Assembly: GCA_028706295.1 (NCBI GenBank)
Contig: JAQWBQ010000002.1
Location: 59,455 to 123,454 of the forward strand
Direction: 5' to 3'
DNA from: Bacteroidales bacterium
GTDB lineage: Bacteria > Bacteroidota > Bacteroidia > Bacteroidales > FEN-979
Length of the DNA: 64,000 bases
Below the pieces are notes generated by a model, which was given only the letters and a program-made list of their open reading frames with translations, did not search any database and had not been told where the DNA came from. A program made the translations under genes and the position numbers. Of this stretch, positions 1 to 9,602 are shown piece after piece. Position 1 is the first letter of the stretch, and the number at the start of each line of letters is the position of its first letter.

Positions 1-338
1 ATATAGACCAGGTAAAGTATAAAAAAGGCAATCATAAACGGGACGGCATCAGGCCTGTTCCATAATATGTATCCGACCATAATAGCGATAAAGAGTACAA
101 GCTTTACCAGGATGGTAAGAAGAAATGTGTTGACGAAACGGATGAATTTTTTTAAAAGGGTCCGTGAAAGAACCATAAATGAAATCATCGTTGTGGCCAT
201 GAAGAACAGTAAAAGGAACGGAAGTGTGGGCGACAGGTACGAGCGCGGGATCATAAATCGCGCGATAACCATGATCACTCCAAGGATAGCTGAGAAAATT
301 AACAGCCGTCTCAGAAATTCAGTATTTAATGATTTCAT
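1..338 (-). CDS. Hypothetical small membrane protein, C-terminus cut by window edge; precedes the ATP synthase-associated AtpZ-like gene in reading direction
   Basis: Manual minus-strand translation from ATG at 338: MKSLNTEFLRRLLIFSAILGVIMVIARFMIPRSYLSPTLPFLLLFFMATTMISFMVLSRTL..., open to the window edge, several TM segments. Confidence 0.7.
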   Translation of the reverse strand, partial: MKSLNTEFLRRLLIFSAILGVIMVIARFMIPRSYLSPTLPFLLLFFMATTMISFMVLSRTLLKKFIRFVNTFLLTILVKLVLFIAIMVGYILWNRPDAVPFMIAFFILYLVY

Positions 339-372
339 TTTACAAAAATATAAAAACCCGGAATTGGGATCG

Positions 373-582
373 TTACTTCTTCAGTAAATCTTTGACAACA
401 AAATAGATGGAAATTATTACTCCCGAAATAGAAAATACAACGGTAAAGATGGGCTTTGAATGAAGATATTGGTCAAGTTTAAATCCACCGAAAACACTTA
501 TCAGAATGATGACCAGCATCTGAAAAGCCATCCCGGAATAACGGGCGTAACTGTTAAGGTTTTTCTTTGGGTCGGTTGTCAT
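373..582 (-). CDS. AtpZ/AtpI family protein (F1Fo ATP synthase-associated)
   Basis: MTTDPKKNLNSYARYSGMAFQMLVIILISVFGGFKLDQYL...; two TM helices typical of AtpZ/AtpI; internal Met preferred over the 606 start. Confidence 0.75.
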   Translation of the reverse strand: MTTDPKKNLNSYARYSGMAFQMLVIILISVFGGFKLDQYLHSKPIFTVVFSISGVIISIYFVVKDLLKK

Positions 583-958
583 GAATCGGAATGCCGGTAC
601 TGGCATCTTTTAATGAAGGCTGCTCCATGGCACAGGTCCCGGAAAATCGGGCCCCGGGCTCAATTGCGAGTTTTCCTGTAACGATATCACCGCTGAACCG
701 GGCGGTCTCCTTTAAGGTGAGTAATTCTGTGACTTTGACGTTGGCTTTTACTTCACCGGAAAAATCGGCATTTTGACATTGAATCTCCCCGTCAATTTTA
801 CCGGTTGGTCCGACGACGATCTTACCCTTGCATTGAATGGTACCGCTAAGCGTGCCATCAATCCTGAAATCACCATTGACCTGGATTTCGCCGTTGACCA
901 ATGCACCGGGTCCTAAAATATTGATGGAGGGCATTTCCGGCTCTCTGTTTTTTGACAT
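554..958 (-). CDS. Bactofilin / polymer-forming cytoskeletal protein
   Basis: Repeating beta-helix pattern INILGPGALVNGEIQVNGDFRIDGTLSGTIQCKGKIVVGPTGKIDGEIQCQNADFSGEVKANVKVTELLTLKETARFSGDI. Confidence 0.9.
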   Translation of the reverse strand: MSKNREPEMPSINILGPGALVNGEIQVNGDFRIDGTLSGTIQCKGKIVVGPTGKIDGEIQCQNADFSGEVKANVKVTELLTLKETARFSGDIVTGKLAIEPGARFSGTCAMEQPSLKDASTGIPIHDNRPKEKP

Positions 959-964
959 GTCCGT

Positions 965-3643
965 TTATTTTTTAATAGGATAATTCTTTTCAAAGAAGCG
1001 AAGATACTGTGGAATATCTTTGTTTTTATACAGAACGGGGTAATTTTCAACGGAAATCACAAAATCGTAATAGGTGCCTGCGTTCTCCAACCGGGTAAAG
1101 ATATATTTGCTGTCGCGGATCCCAATCAGGTAATTCATCGCTTTATCACTGTTGTCAAAATTGTTTATAGTGATCATTTGGCGCCTTTCATCCAGCAGGA
1201 TGCTGTTGATCATCAACTGATCCAGATCGTGAAATTTAGTGTTATAATCTGAGATTTTGATTTTCAACGCGTCAACATCGACAAGATCCCCATCGACGAT
1301 GATAACAAAAAAATGAAGTGCGTTGGGATCAAATTTGTACAGTTTTGATGAAAGGTCAATTTTTGCAGAAGAATCGGGCGATGCGCCGGTAACCGTAGAG
1401 CCCGGTTGGGCTCCCAGAAATGCCAGCACATTCTCAGCCAGGGGCTTCACTTTACTGCGGGGATAATCTTTGATGACTTTGTTGATGGCAACCACCATCG
1501 AATCGACTACCTCAATTTTTCCAAGTGCAAGTGCCCTCAAATAATCAAATTTTGGCATAAAGGCCGTATCGGTCGGAAATTTCGTGTGTGCAATGTCGGT
1601 GTTGTTGATGACCATGTAGTATTGCTGGTTCTGAAACGCTTTGTAAGTATCATTATAGAGGACTGAAGCCTCTGATTTCCGTGCATGGATCTCTTTGTAA
1701 AAATTCGGATTGATCAGTAATTTGGCATAATCACTTTCAGGATAATTGGAGATGATCTGGTTTTTATACTGATCGCTTTTAGGCTGATTCTGAAGGTGTT
1801 GATATAGGATACACAATTCATACAGGGTCTGAACCTTATATTTATTATCCGGATACCGTTCCAGAAGTTGTTCAAATGTCTCGGTCGAATTCCCGTAATC
1901 ACCCAAACCTTCCACATAAATAAATCCTGCCTTATAAAAAGCGTCAACGATCTGATCATCGGATGCTTTAATCTTATCTTTGGTCAGTGGTAAATCTTTG
2001 AGGTAAAAAGCGCGATCCTTGGGATCAGTCGATTTCGCCAGTAATTTGGCCGAAATTTTAGAGGTATCGCCGGGGATTAAACTTAAGGTGTCGGGTGCTC
2101 CGGCCGGTTCATTTGAGAAAGCAACAAGGGTTTTATCGGTCAGGAACCAATTATCTTCAAATTTTCTTCGGCCCCACTTTCTGACAAAGGTGGAAAACCC
2201 ACTCGACAAGGTAGTCGGATTATAAAAGTACCACCGGCCTTCCTTTGAGCCACTTGAAAGTGATTCCTGTTGATTCATCTGACCAAATACATTCTTGTTT
2301 TCCTGGCGTTCCATCTCCTCCATTTTCTTTTTCATCTCCTCCGCCACGAGCTGTGCAATGATCTGATCGATAATCTTGTTGCGTTCACTTTCCGTCATAT
2401 TGGCAAGTTTCCGGAGGCTGTCCTGCGTACTGATGATCTGTAAATTCGAAACGAGATCAGTAAGGGTAGCCGTTCGGCGTGAAAGATCCTTGTAATTCGG
2501 ATAATCCTTTGGCAGAAACTGCAACGTACTGTCGTAATAGGCTTGCGCCATCTGGTAGTTTTTTCTTCCAAAAAAAATGTCAGCCAGTTCCAGGGATGAA
2601 ATGGCTTTCTGGTAGTTATTTGTCCGGCTGGCAGTAACTGATTTTCTATAGAAACCAATGGCAGTGGCAGTGTCGGAATCTTTGATTGCGATGTGGGCAA
2701 GCGCATAATAGATCTGGTCCTGAAAATCTTTGTTTTTATCATCCTTCAGCATTCTTGTCATCTTTTTGATGATAAACTCGCGGTTGCCGCTTTTAGCATC
2801 ATAACACTGGGCCAGATTTATTTTGGCATTGAACTCCATTTCATACGAAGGAGCTTTTTTTACTACATAGGTGTACATCTTTGAAGCCTCGGCAAGATCT
2901 CCGTTTTGCTGATATATCTGTCCAAGGATAAATCTGCATCTTGTACTCACTGCTCCCGACTGTTTTAATTCAAGGGCTCTGAGAAGATATGGAACGGCAG
3001 TGTTATAATTTTTTTGCAGAATGTAGGATTGGGCGTACACCAGGTTTACCTCAGTTTCATAGGAATCGGGCGCTTCGCCTTTGTTGATTTTACTTAGAAG
3101 CATGTCGAGCATGGGTTCAGCCCGGGTAAAATCGCCCAACTGAACGTTCGATTTGGCCTGCCAGAGCATCGCTTCGTACTTAATCTCATTATCATTGTAA
3201 GTCTTGATGACAAACTCGAAGGTTCTCCGCGCCATCGGATAATCCTGCTTGTAGAAGTAGCTTTTACCGATCAGGAGGTAAGCATCGTCAATCCACCTTA
3301 CATATTCCTTCCGGTTAAAGGTCATCGAATGCTTGTTGATCGCCTTTGAAGCCTTTTTTATCGCTATGTCGGTATATTGAGAAAGTTTTCCGGCACTGGT
3401 GCGGTCGCCATAGTTAAATACCGGCAGAACGAGTGCATAATTGTCCTTAATACTCAATTCATAATCCTTCAACCCGGTACGAAGGTTATCCATTCCATTC
3501 CAGTATACGTTGTAATGGGAGGTAAGATTATGATAAGTTCTGCGGACAAAAGTGTTTTTCTTGGTTGAACAACCACCTGAAACCAACAATCCTGAAATAA
3601 AAAGAATCCCTGCAATCCGGGAATAAAACAAGTTCGCTTTCAA
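965..3643 (-). CDS. sprE: Tetratricopeptide-repeat lipoprotein, SprE/PorW-like T9SS component
   Basis: Lipobox LLVSGGCSTKKNTFVRRTYHNLTSHYNVYWNGMDNLRTG plus many TPR-like repeats; matches the remembered SprE/PorW architecture. Confidence 0.8.
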   Translation of the reverse strand: MKANLFYSRIAGILFISGLLVSGGCSTKKNTFVRRTYHNLTSHYNVYWNGMDNLRTGLKDYELSIKDNYALVLPVFNYGDRTSAGKLSQYTDIAIKKASKAINKHSMTFNRKEYVRWIDDAYLLIGKSYFYKQDYPMARRTFEFVIKTYNDNEIKYEAMLWQAKSNVQLGDFTRAEPMLDMLLSKINKGEAPDSYETEVNLVYAQSYILQKNYNTAVPYLLRALELKQSGAVSTRCRFILGQIYQQNGDLAEASKMYTYVVKKAPSYEMEFNAKINLAQCYDAKSGNREFIIKKMTRMLKDDKNKDFQDQIYYALAHIAIKDSDTATAIGFYRKSVTASRTNNYQKAISSLELADIFFGRKNYQMAQAYYDSTLQFLPKDYPNYKDLSRRTATLTDLVSNLQIISTQDSLRKLANMTESERNKIIDQIIAQLVAEEMKKKMEEMERQENKNVFGQMNQQESLSSGSKEGRWYFYNPTTLSSGFSTFVRKWGRRKFEDNWFLTDKTLVAFSNEPAGAPDTLSLIPGDTSKISAKLLAKSTDPKDRAFYLKDLPLTKDKIKASDDQIVDAFYKAGFIYVEGLGDYGNSTETFEQLLERYPDNKYKVQTLYELCILYQHLQNQPKSDQYKNQIISNYPESDYAKLLINPNFYKEIHARKSEASVLYNDTYKAFQNQQYYMVINNTDIAHTKFPTDTAFMPKFDYLRALALGKIEVVDSMVVAINKVIKDYPRSKVKPLAENVLAFLGAQPGSTVTGASPDSSAKIDLSSKLYKFDPNALHFFVIIVDGDLVDVDALKIKISDYNTKFHDLDQLMINSILLDERRQMITINNFDNSDKAMNYLIGIRDSKYIFTRLENAGTYYDFVISVENYPVLYKNKDIPQYLRFFEKNYPIKK

Positions 3644-3662
3644 ATTTACCTGGTACTAATAA

Positions 3663-3677
3663 ATAGTTATTAACTAT
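3663..3677. repeat. 15-bp palindrome near predicted sprE transcription start
   Basis: ATAGTTA T TAACTAT, perfect 7-bp arms. Confidence 0.8.
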
Positions 3678-3684
3678 AATTTTA

Positions 3685-3692
3685 CAAAAATA
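3685..3692 (-). promoter_or_regulatory. -7 box (TAnnTTTG) for sprE-like gene
   Basis: plus-strand CAAAAATA = TATTTTTG on minus. Confidence 0.5.
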
Positions 3693-3884
3693 TTTTAATT
3701 TTTTGAATTGGCCCCGGTCGTTTCCAAGATTTCTCTTCCCGAATGAAGACTGGCCGAAAAACCCACCCGGGCAGCTCCCATGCTTTACTCCTGAGTCGCT
3801 CCTCGCCAAAATGAATCGCATTTTGTGCAGCACCAGTATAATTTTCCGATATTTGTACCGTTTTCAGAATCAGTCCACCTGTAG

Positions 3885-4772
3885 ATGAGCCCTCCAAAAA
3901 CGGAAAAAAAAGTATCATGGACCAGGAAATGGCGGAACAAGTATCGGCTGGTCTTTATGACCGATGATACCCTTGAAGAGCGGTTTACTTTCCGACTGTC
4001 GCGGATGAATGTTTTTATTGCTCTGGGTACCTTGGCCATTATCCTCATTTTCCTGACTTCCATATTGATTGCCTTCACACCGCTGCGGGAATACATACCG
4101 GGTTATACAAACGTTGGCCTGACAAAAAGGCTTTACAAACTTCAAATGAAGACCGATTCGATCGAACGCGATCTGATCCGGAAAGAGCAATTTCTGAACA
4201 ACCTTAGGGATGTAATCAATGGTAAAGATTTCGTGCCCGGCCAGATTCCGACAAAGGATACTATGCGCCGTTACAAGGATATCAAACTGAAGCGATCGCC
4301 CGAGGATTCTTTGCTGCGTCTCGACATGGAAAATCAGACCCGTTACAGCCTTTATAAAATGGAAAGCAAGGAAAGCCCGGCCATGAAAAAAACAAATATC
4401 GGAAGTATGGTGTTTTTTACTCCGGTCAAGGGCATTATTACCAACAAGTTTGACCCTGCCCGTAACCATCTTGGGATTGATGTGGTTTCGAAACAAAATG
4501 AAGCAGTCAAGGCAGTACTTGACGGGACGGTCATTCTGGCGGCCTGGACGGTGGAGACCGGATACGTGATCATGGTTTCACATTCGGGGAATGTGGTTTC
4601 AACATATAAACACAATTCGGCGCTTTTAAAGAAATCAGGTGATTATGTCAAGGCCGGTGAACCTATTGCTATAATCGGACAGACCGGGGAGTTGGTCACA
4701 GGCCCCCATTTGCATTTTGAATTATGGAATGATGGAAATCCCGTCAATCCTCAGGAGTATATAAAATTTTGA
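3885..4772 (+). CDS. M23 family metallopeptidase with N-terminal TM helix
   Basis: C-terminal HLGIDVV...TGPHLHFELWNDGNPVNPQEYI (LytM/M23 motifs HxxxD and HxH). Confidence 0.92.
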   Translation: MSPPKTEKKVSWTRKWRNKYRLVFMTDDTLEERFTFRLSRMNVFIALGTLAIILIFLTSILIAFTPLREYIPGYTNVGLTKRLYKLQMKTDSIERDLIRKEQFLNNLRDVINGKDFVPGQIPTKDTMRRYKDIKLKRSPEDSLLRLDMENQTRYSLYKMESKESPAMKKTNIGSMVFFTPVKGIITNKFDPARNHLGIDVVSKQNEAVKAVLDGTVILAAWTVETGYVIMVSHSGNVVSTYKHNSALLKKSGDYVKAGEPIAIIGQTGELVTGPHLHFELWNDGNPVNPQEYIKF

Positions 4773-4781
4773 ACACAGACC

Positions 4782-5942
4782 GTGAAAAAACGCATTGCTG
4801 TTCTGGGCTCTACCGGCAGTATCGGGACCCAGGCCCTGGAAGTCATTAGGGGCCATCCTCAGCTTTTCGAGGTCGAGGTTCTGACAGCCCAGAATAATTG
4901 TGATTTATTGATCCGTCAGGCTATCGAATTTCAACCGAATGCCGTGGTAATCGGAAATAAATCGTGCTTTGCCAATGTTAAAGATGCGCTTCGATCCTAT
5001 CCGGTGAAAGTCTTTACTGGAGAGGAAGCGATATCTCAGGTGGTCGAAATGGACTCTATTGATTTGGTATTGTGCGCTTTAGTCGGATATTCCGGGTTGA
5101 AACCGGTCTTGAATGCTATTGAGGCGGGCAAGAATATAGCCTTAGCCAATAAGGAAAGCCTGGTTGTCGCCGGAGAGCTGGTCATGGAGGCTGCGCATCG
5201 CAAAAACGTTGCCATCATTCCTGTTGATTCAGAGCATTCAGCCATTTTTCAATGCCTTGCAGGGGAACAGGAGCAATCGGTTGAAAAAATTATCCTTACA
5301 GCTTCCGGGGGACCTTTCAGGGGGATGAAGATGGAACATCTTCGGCAGGTAACCCGTGAAGCGGCTTTAAAACATCCCAACTGGAAAATGGGGCATAAAA
5401 TAACGATCGATTCGGCTTCACTGATGAATAAAGGACTGGAGGTCATTGAAGCCCGGTGGTTGTTTAATATGACTCCCTCTAAAATTGAGGTGGTGATCCA
5501 TCCCCAATCGGTGATCCATTCCATGGTACAGTTCATCGACGGTTCAGTGAAGGCACAGATGGGGGTTCCTGATATGAAGCTGCCAATTCTTTACGCTTTC
5601 GGATTTCCGCTCAGGATTTATTCAGACCAGCCGAGATTTCATTTTGGTGCAAATACCAGGCTTACCTTTGAACCTCCTGATACCGAACTCTTTGGAAATC
5701 TCAAATTGGCTTATCTTGCACTGGAACAGGGAGGGAATATGCCCTGTGTTTTAAATGCCGCGAACGAAGCTGCTGTTCATGCGTTTCTTAACGAAAGAAT
5801 CTCTTTTCTTTCCATGACAAAGGTCATTGAATATTGTTTGGAGCAAGCCTGTTTTATTCAGAAACCAACCTTTGAAGATTATAAAGAGACTCATATGCTG
5901 ACCCTTGAAAAGGCCAACCAATTTATTACAGAATATACCTAA
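4782..5942 (+). CDS. dxr: 1-deoxy-D-xylulose 5-phosphate reductoisomerase
   Basis: KKRIAVLGSTGSIGTQALEVI; ANKESLVVAGELVM; PVDSEHSAIFQCL. Confidence 0.98.
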   Translation: MKKRIAVLGSTGSIGTQALEVIRGHPQLFEVEVLTAQNNCDLLIRQAIEFQPNAVVIGNKSCFANVKDALRSYPVKVFTGEEAISQVVEMDSIDLVLCALVGYSGLKPVLNAIEAGKNIALANKESLVVAGELVMEAAHRKNVAIIPVDSEHSAIFQCLAGEQEQSVEKIILTASGGPFRGMKMEHLRQVTREAALKHPNWKMGHKITIDSASLMNKGLEVIEARWLFNMTPSKIEVVIHPQSVIHSMVQFIDGSVKAQMGVPDMKLPILYAFGFPLRIYSDQPRFHFGANTRLTFEPPDTELFGNLKLAYLALEQGGNMPCVLNAANEAAVHAFLNERISFLSMTKVIEYCLEQACFIQKPTFEDYKETHMLTLEKANQFITEYT

Positions 5943-5962
5943 AAACAAATAAACCATACCGC

Positions 5963-7282
5963 ATGGAAATACTGATAAAAGTTGTTCAGCTGTTACTTAG
6001 CTTATCGATTTTAGTGATCTTTCACGAATTCGGTCATTATATTGCCGCCCGAATTTTCAAGACGAGGGTCGAAAAATTCTACCTGTTTTTTGATCCCTGG
6101 TTTTCACTTTTCAAATTCAAAAAAGGAGAAACGGAATATGGGGTCGGATGGGTGCCTCTGGGGGGATATGTAAAGATATCGGGAATGATCGATGAATCAC
6201 TCGACCGGGAACAAATGAAACTTCCGCCCCAGCCTTGGGAATTCAGATCAAAACCGGCGTGGCAGCGACTAATTATCATGCTTGCGGGAGTGACCGTCAA
6301 TGTGTTGCTTGCCATTGCAATCTATATTGTCATGCTTATGGTGTGGGGGGAGCAGTACCTTCCCACTTCCCAGGTAAAGTACGGGATCACGGTCGATTCA
6401 CTGGGTTATGAAATGGGATTACGTAACGGTGACCGGATCCTGACTATCGATCATAAAACAGTTGAAGACTTTGCCTCCATTCCAAAAACGATTATCCTGG
6501 AAGAAGCTAAATCAATACAGGTTATCCGTAACGATCAACCTTTAGATATCAAAATACCTGCCGGGATCATCAGCAAAATGATCAAGCATACCTCGGCTGA
6601 TTTTATTTCAGTCAGGTTCCCCTTCGAAGCGGCCAAATTTTCCAACGGATCACCCGCCGAAGCCGCCGGAATAAAAATCAACGACCGTATCATCGGGTTA
6701 AATGACTCCTTGTTGCTCTTTTTTGATCAGTTCAGGTCGGAGATCCAAAAATACAAGAACGCTGCAGTCAGGGTAATGGTTCTCAGGGGTTCCGATACAC
6801 TGCGGATTCAGGTCAATGTTCCGAAGGAGGGTCTGATCGGTGTTTACCCCAAAAATCCTGCTGATTTTTTAACCTTCAGTGAAAAAGATTACAACCTGAT
6901 TAGTGCTATACCTGCCGGAGCAGTTAAGACTTTCGACGGGGCATGGAATTATGTCAAATCCATCAAGCTTTTATTTTCACAGGAAAAAGCTTACGAATCG
7001 GTTGGAGGATTTATCAGTTTCGGAAATATTTTTCCGTCGACCTGGAACTGGCATGCATTCTGGTCTCTGACTGCATTTCTGTCGATCATGCTGGCTATCC
7101 TGAATGTACTTCCCATTCCGGCCCTGGATGGGGGACACGTCATGTTCCTGCTTTATGAGATCATTTTCAGGCGCAAACCCAGCGATAAATTCATGGAATA
7201 TGCACAAATTGTAGGCATGGTGCTGCTTTTCGGGTTACTGATATTTGCAAACGGACAGGACATTATGAAACTCTTCAGATAG
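5963..7282 (+). CDS. rseP: RIP metalloprotease RseP (site-2 protease)
   Basis: HEFGHY motif, PDZ region, NVLPIPALDGGH near C-terminus. Confidence 0.96.
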   Translation: MEILIKVVQLLLSLSILVIFHEFGHYIAARIFKTRVEKFYLFFDPWFSLFKFKKGETEYGVGWVPLGGYVKISGMIDESLDREQMKLPPQPWEFRSKPAWQRLIIMLAGVTVNVLLAIAIYIVMLMVWGEQYLPTSQVKYGITVDSLGYEMGLRNGDRILTIDHKTVEDFASIPKTIILEEAKSIQVIRNDQPLDIKIPAGIISKMIKHTSADFISVRFPFEAAKFSNGSPAEAAGIKINDRIIGLNDSLLLFFDQFRSEIQKYKNAAVRVMVLRGSDTLRIQVNVPKEGLIGVYPKNPADFLTFSEKDYNLISAIPAGAVKTFDGAWNYVKSIKLLFSQEKAYESVGGFISFGNIFPSTWNWHAFWSLTAFLSIMLAILNVLPIPALDGGHVMFLLYEIIFRRKPSDKFMEYAQIVGMVLLFGLLIFANGQDIMKLFR

Positions 7283-7289
7283 GAGGGAG

Positions 7290-7437
7290 TGGACAATGGA
7301 CAATGGACAATTGAAAATGGGAAACGGAAAACGACTTGAAGATTTGAGAATGTGAGAATGTGAAAATTTTTAATTATTGTTTTTTCCCTATTGCCTATTG
7401 CCTAATGCCTAATACCTGGTTTGAATTTTGAATTTTT
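7290..7437. repeat. Intergenic cluster of degenerate short tandem repeats (heptamers and an octamer)
   Basis: TGGACAA x3 (7290-7310); TGAGAATG x2 plus TGAAAAT (7345-7367); TTGCCTA-type x5 (7384-7418); TTTTGAA-like x2 (7420-7436). Confidence 0.9.
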
Positions 7438-8336
7438 TATTGGTCTCCTACCTTCTCTTTCAGTGATTTAAATCCTTCACCCAGGATCTCGGTTGCGTCG
7501 GTCACTGTAAGGAAGGCCTTTGGATCGACCTCATGAATGAATTCTTCAAGGATCGCAAGTTCCCGACGGCTCACCACGGTAAAAATGATTTTTCGGTCCG
7601 CCATGTTGTACATGCCTTTCCCATCGATATAGGTTCCGCCACGATTCAGGTTCGTTATGATTTTGTCGCGGATTTCCTCGTGTTTGTCGGATATGATGAA
7701 CAAACTTTTATCATAGGTAACCCCCTCAAGCACCACATCGATTACCTTTCCGGTTATAAAAATCACAATCCAGGAGTAGAGTGGAATTTTCCAGTCCTGG
7801 AACACCAGCAATCCGACCAGCACAATGACTGAATCCACATAGATCATGAGGATGCCAAGGGGCAGTTTGGTATATTTAGCGATGATCATGGCAACTATAT
7901 CGGTTCCACCTGACGTCGCTTTCGATTTGAATATCATTCCCAACCCCAATCCTGCCAATACTCCACCAAATATTGAAGAAAGCAGGGCGTCGCCATTAAC
8001 CAGAGGTTCAAAACCCCAGATCCACGTCAGGGTATCGGTAAAAACAGCGGTCAGTGAAAACCCTAAAACGGTTTTAAAACCAAAACGGGGTCCCAGAATT
8101 TTAACTCCGATAATAGTGAGTGGTATATCAAAGCATAAGGCTACCAAACCCACCGGGGTGTTGAACATATAATGCAACACAATAGAGATTCCATAAACTC
8201 CTCCCGGCACTATTTTATAAGGCGTTATAAAAAAGACAAAAGCAGCAGCCAGAATAAATGCGCCCAGGATAATCAGACTGTAAGAAATGAACCATTTCCG
8301 GGTAAATGGTTTTTCTTTTAACATGAAGAAGGCCAT
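7437..8336 (-). CDS. YitT family membrane protein (DUF161/DUF2179)
   Basis: Multi-TM region (FITPYKIVPGGVYGISIVLHY; SKATSGGTDIVAMI) plus DUF2179 tail (TVVSRRELAILEEFIHEVDPKAFLTVTDATEILGEGF). Start moved to 8336 because a TAnnTTTG box lies at 8370-8377. Confidence 0.88.
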   Translation of the reverse strand: MAFFMLKEKPFTRKWFISYSLIILGAFILAAAFVFFITPYKIVPGGVYGISIVLHYMFNTPVGLVALCFDIPLTIIGVKILGPRFGFKTVLGFSLTAVFTDTLTWIWGFEPLVNGDALLSSIFGGVLAGLGLGMIFKSKATSGGTDIVAMIIAKYTKLPLGILMIYVDSVIVLVGLLVFQDWKIPLYSWIVIFITGKVIDVVLEGVTYDKSLFIISDKHEEIRDKIITNLNRGGTYIDGKGMYNMADRKIIFTVVSRRELAILEEFIHEVDPKAFLTVTDATEILGEGFKSLKEKVGDQ

Positions 8337-8369
8337 AACACAATATTTAAGGTTCTGTAAATCGCAGTG

Positions 8370-8377
8370 CAAAGATA
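8370..8377 (-). promoter_or_regulatory. -7 box (TAnnTTTG) for yitT-family gene
   Basis: plus-strand CAAAGATA = TATCTTTG on minus. Confidence 0.5.
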
Positions 8378-8439
8378 TTTGATTGTCACACAATCCCGGC
8401 TTTTAATGTACGTTATCATTCAAACATTTTACAACGGTC

Positions 8440-9501
8440 ATGGTTGTAATACAAAAAAAAACAGTACTTTTATCCCGATTTTTTCATGAACCCGACAACT
8501 CATTGCCGACTTTGTTAAATTCTGCAAACCACATACTGTCAGGGAGGAATTTGCTGTATCTCCTTGTTACCATCTTCTTGTCAGGGTACTTCAATGGGTA
8601 TGCCCAGCAACCTACTCTTATCACCCATTACATGTTTACCAACATGGCCATCAATCCGGCAAGTGCAGGTGATGGCGGGGGAATCACCGTTACCGGACTC
8701 ACGCGACAACAATGGATGGGATTTAAGGATCCGGATGGTACCAAAACCGCTCCGCAAACCTATTTGCTTACTGCTGATGCGCCGATCAGGGTATTGCACG
8801 GTGGAATAGGAGGAATGATTTGTCAGGATCAGCTTGGATTTTATAAGACGATCTGTGTGAAACTGGGGTATGCTTACAGGATGGAAGCAGGTAATGGGGA
8901 TCTTTCATTTGGATTACAGGGAATTCTGCAAAACGGAACTTTTGATTTTTCGAAATTTGACCTGGGTCAGGGTGCAGGAAATATATCTGAAGACCCCGTT
9001 TTAAGGGAGATTAGCGGGAAGACCACGGATATGTCAATTGATATGGGAGCCGGAGTTTTTTACCGGGTCGCAGATAAATATTACATTGGACTATCGGCTG
9101 AAAATCTTTTACAGTCAAAATCAAAAAAAATTGTTTACCAGGCCCGGCGAACGTTTTATCTCACAGGTGGATACGAATGGATTATTCCGAATCATCCAGC
9201 CTTTGAGATATTGCCTTCAGCCATTTTCATGTACGACGGGGGCACCTTTCAGTTTAATATTGATGCCTTGTTGATGTACAACAAGAAATTTTATGGCGGA
9301 TTAGGGTATCGTTGGCAGGACGCTGTTTCCGTATTGGCTGGCATGAATATCAAAGGGGTGAAGGTGGGACTTTCATATGATATCTGTACCTCCTCTATGA
9401 CTAAATATAACAGTGGAGGACTTGAGGTTATGGTCAGCTATTGCTTCAAGATTGACACGGACAAATTCCGGAAAAGTTACCGGAACACCCGGTTCTTATA
9501 A
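8440..9501 (+). CDS. PorP/SprF family type IX secretion system membrane protein
   Basis: YAQQPTLITHYMFTNMAINPASAGDGGGITVTGLTRQQWMGFKDPDGTKTAPQTYLLTADAPI; located just upstream of gldK; exact start uncertain. Confidence 0.92.
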   Translation: MVVIQKKTVLLSRFFHEPDNSLPTLLNSANHILSGRNLLYLLVTIFLSGYFNGYAQQPTLITHYMFTNMAINPASAGDGGGITVTGLTRQQWMGFKDPDGTKTAPQTYLLTADAPIRVLHGGIGGMICQDQLGFYKTICVKLGYAYRMEAGNGDLSFGLQGILQNGTFDFSKFDLGQGAGNISEDPVLREISGKTTDMSIDMGAGVFYRVADKYYIGLSAENLLQSKSKKIVYQARRTFYLTGGYEWIIPNHPAFEILPSAIFMYDGGTFQFNIDALLMYNKKFYGGLGYRWQDAVSVLAGMNIKGVKVGLSYDICTSSMTKYNSGGLEVMVSYCFKIDTDKFRKSYRNTRFL

Positions 9502-9512
9502 AAGAAAATGTT

Positions 9513-9520
9513 TAAATTTG
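9513..9520 (+). promoter_or_regulatory. -7 box (TAnnTTTG) for gldKLMN
   Basis: TAAATTTG, 82 nt before gldK ATG 9603. Confidence 0.55.
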
Positions 9521-9602
9521 CCGTTTTTATTGAAAAATCACATAACTAATATAATATCTATCAATACGAAGCGTTATTTTTCATCCATTAATCGGCCAAA
9601 AA

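Noticed and set aside
67-387. ORF-track plus-strand 106-aa ORF
   Set aside because: The opposite strand encodes a better-supported membrane protein running off the window edge and co-directional with AtpZ/bactofilin
3915-4496. 193-aa antisense ORF within the M23 peptidase gene
   Set aside because: Antisense to a conserved gene, no recognisable domain or start context
7290-7437. Short repeats considered as a CRISPR array
   Set aside because: Units are 7-8 nt and contiguous with no spacers and no cas genes nearby
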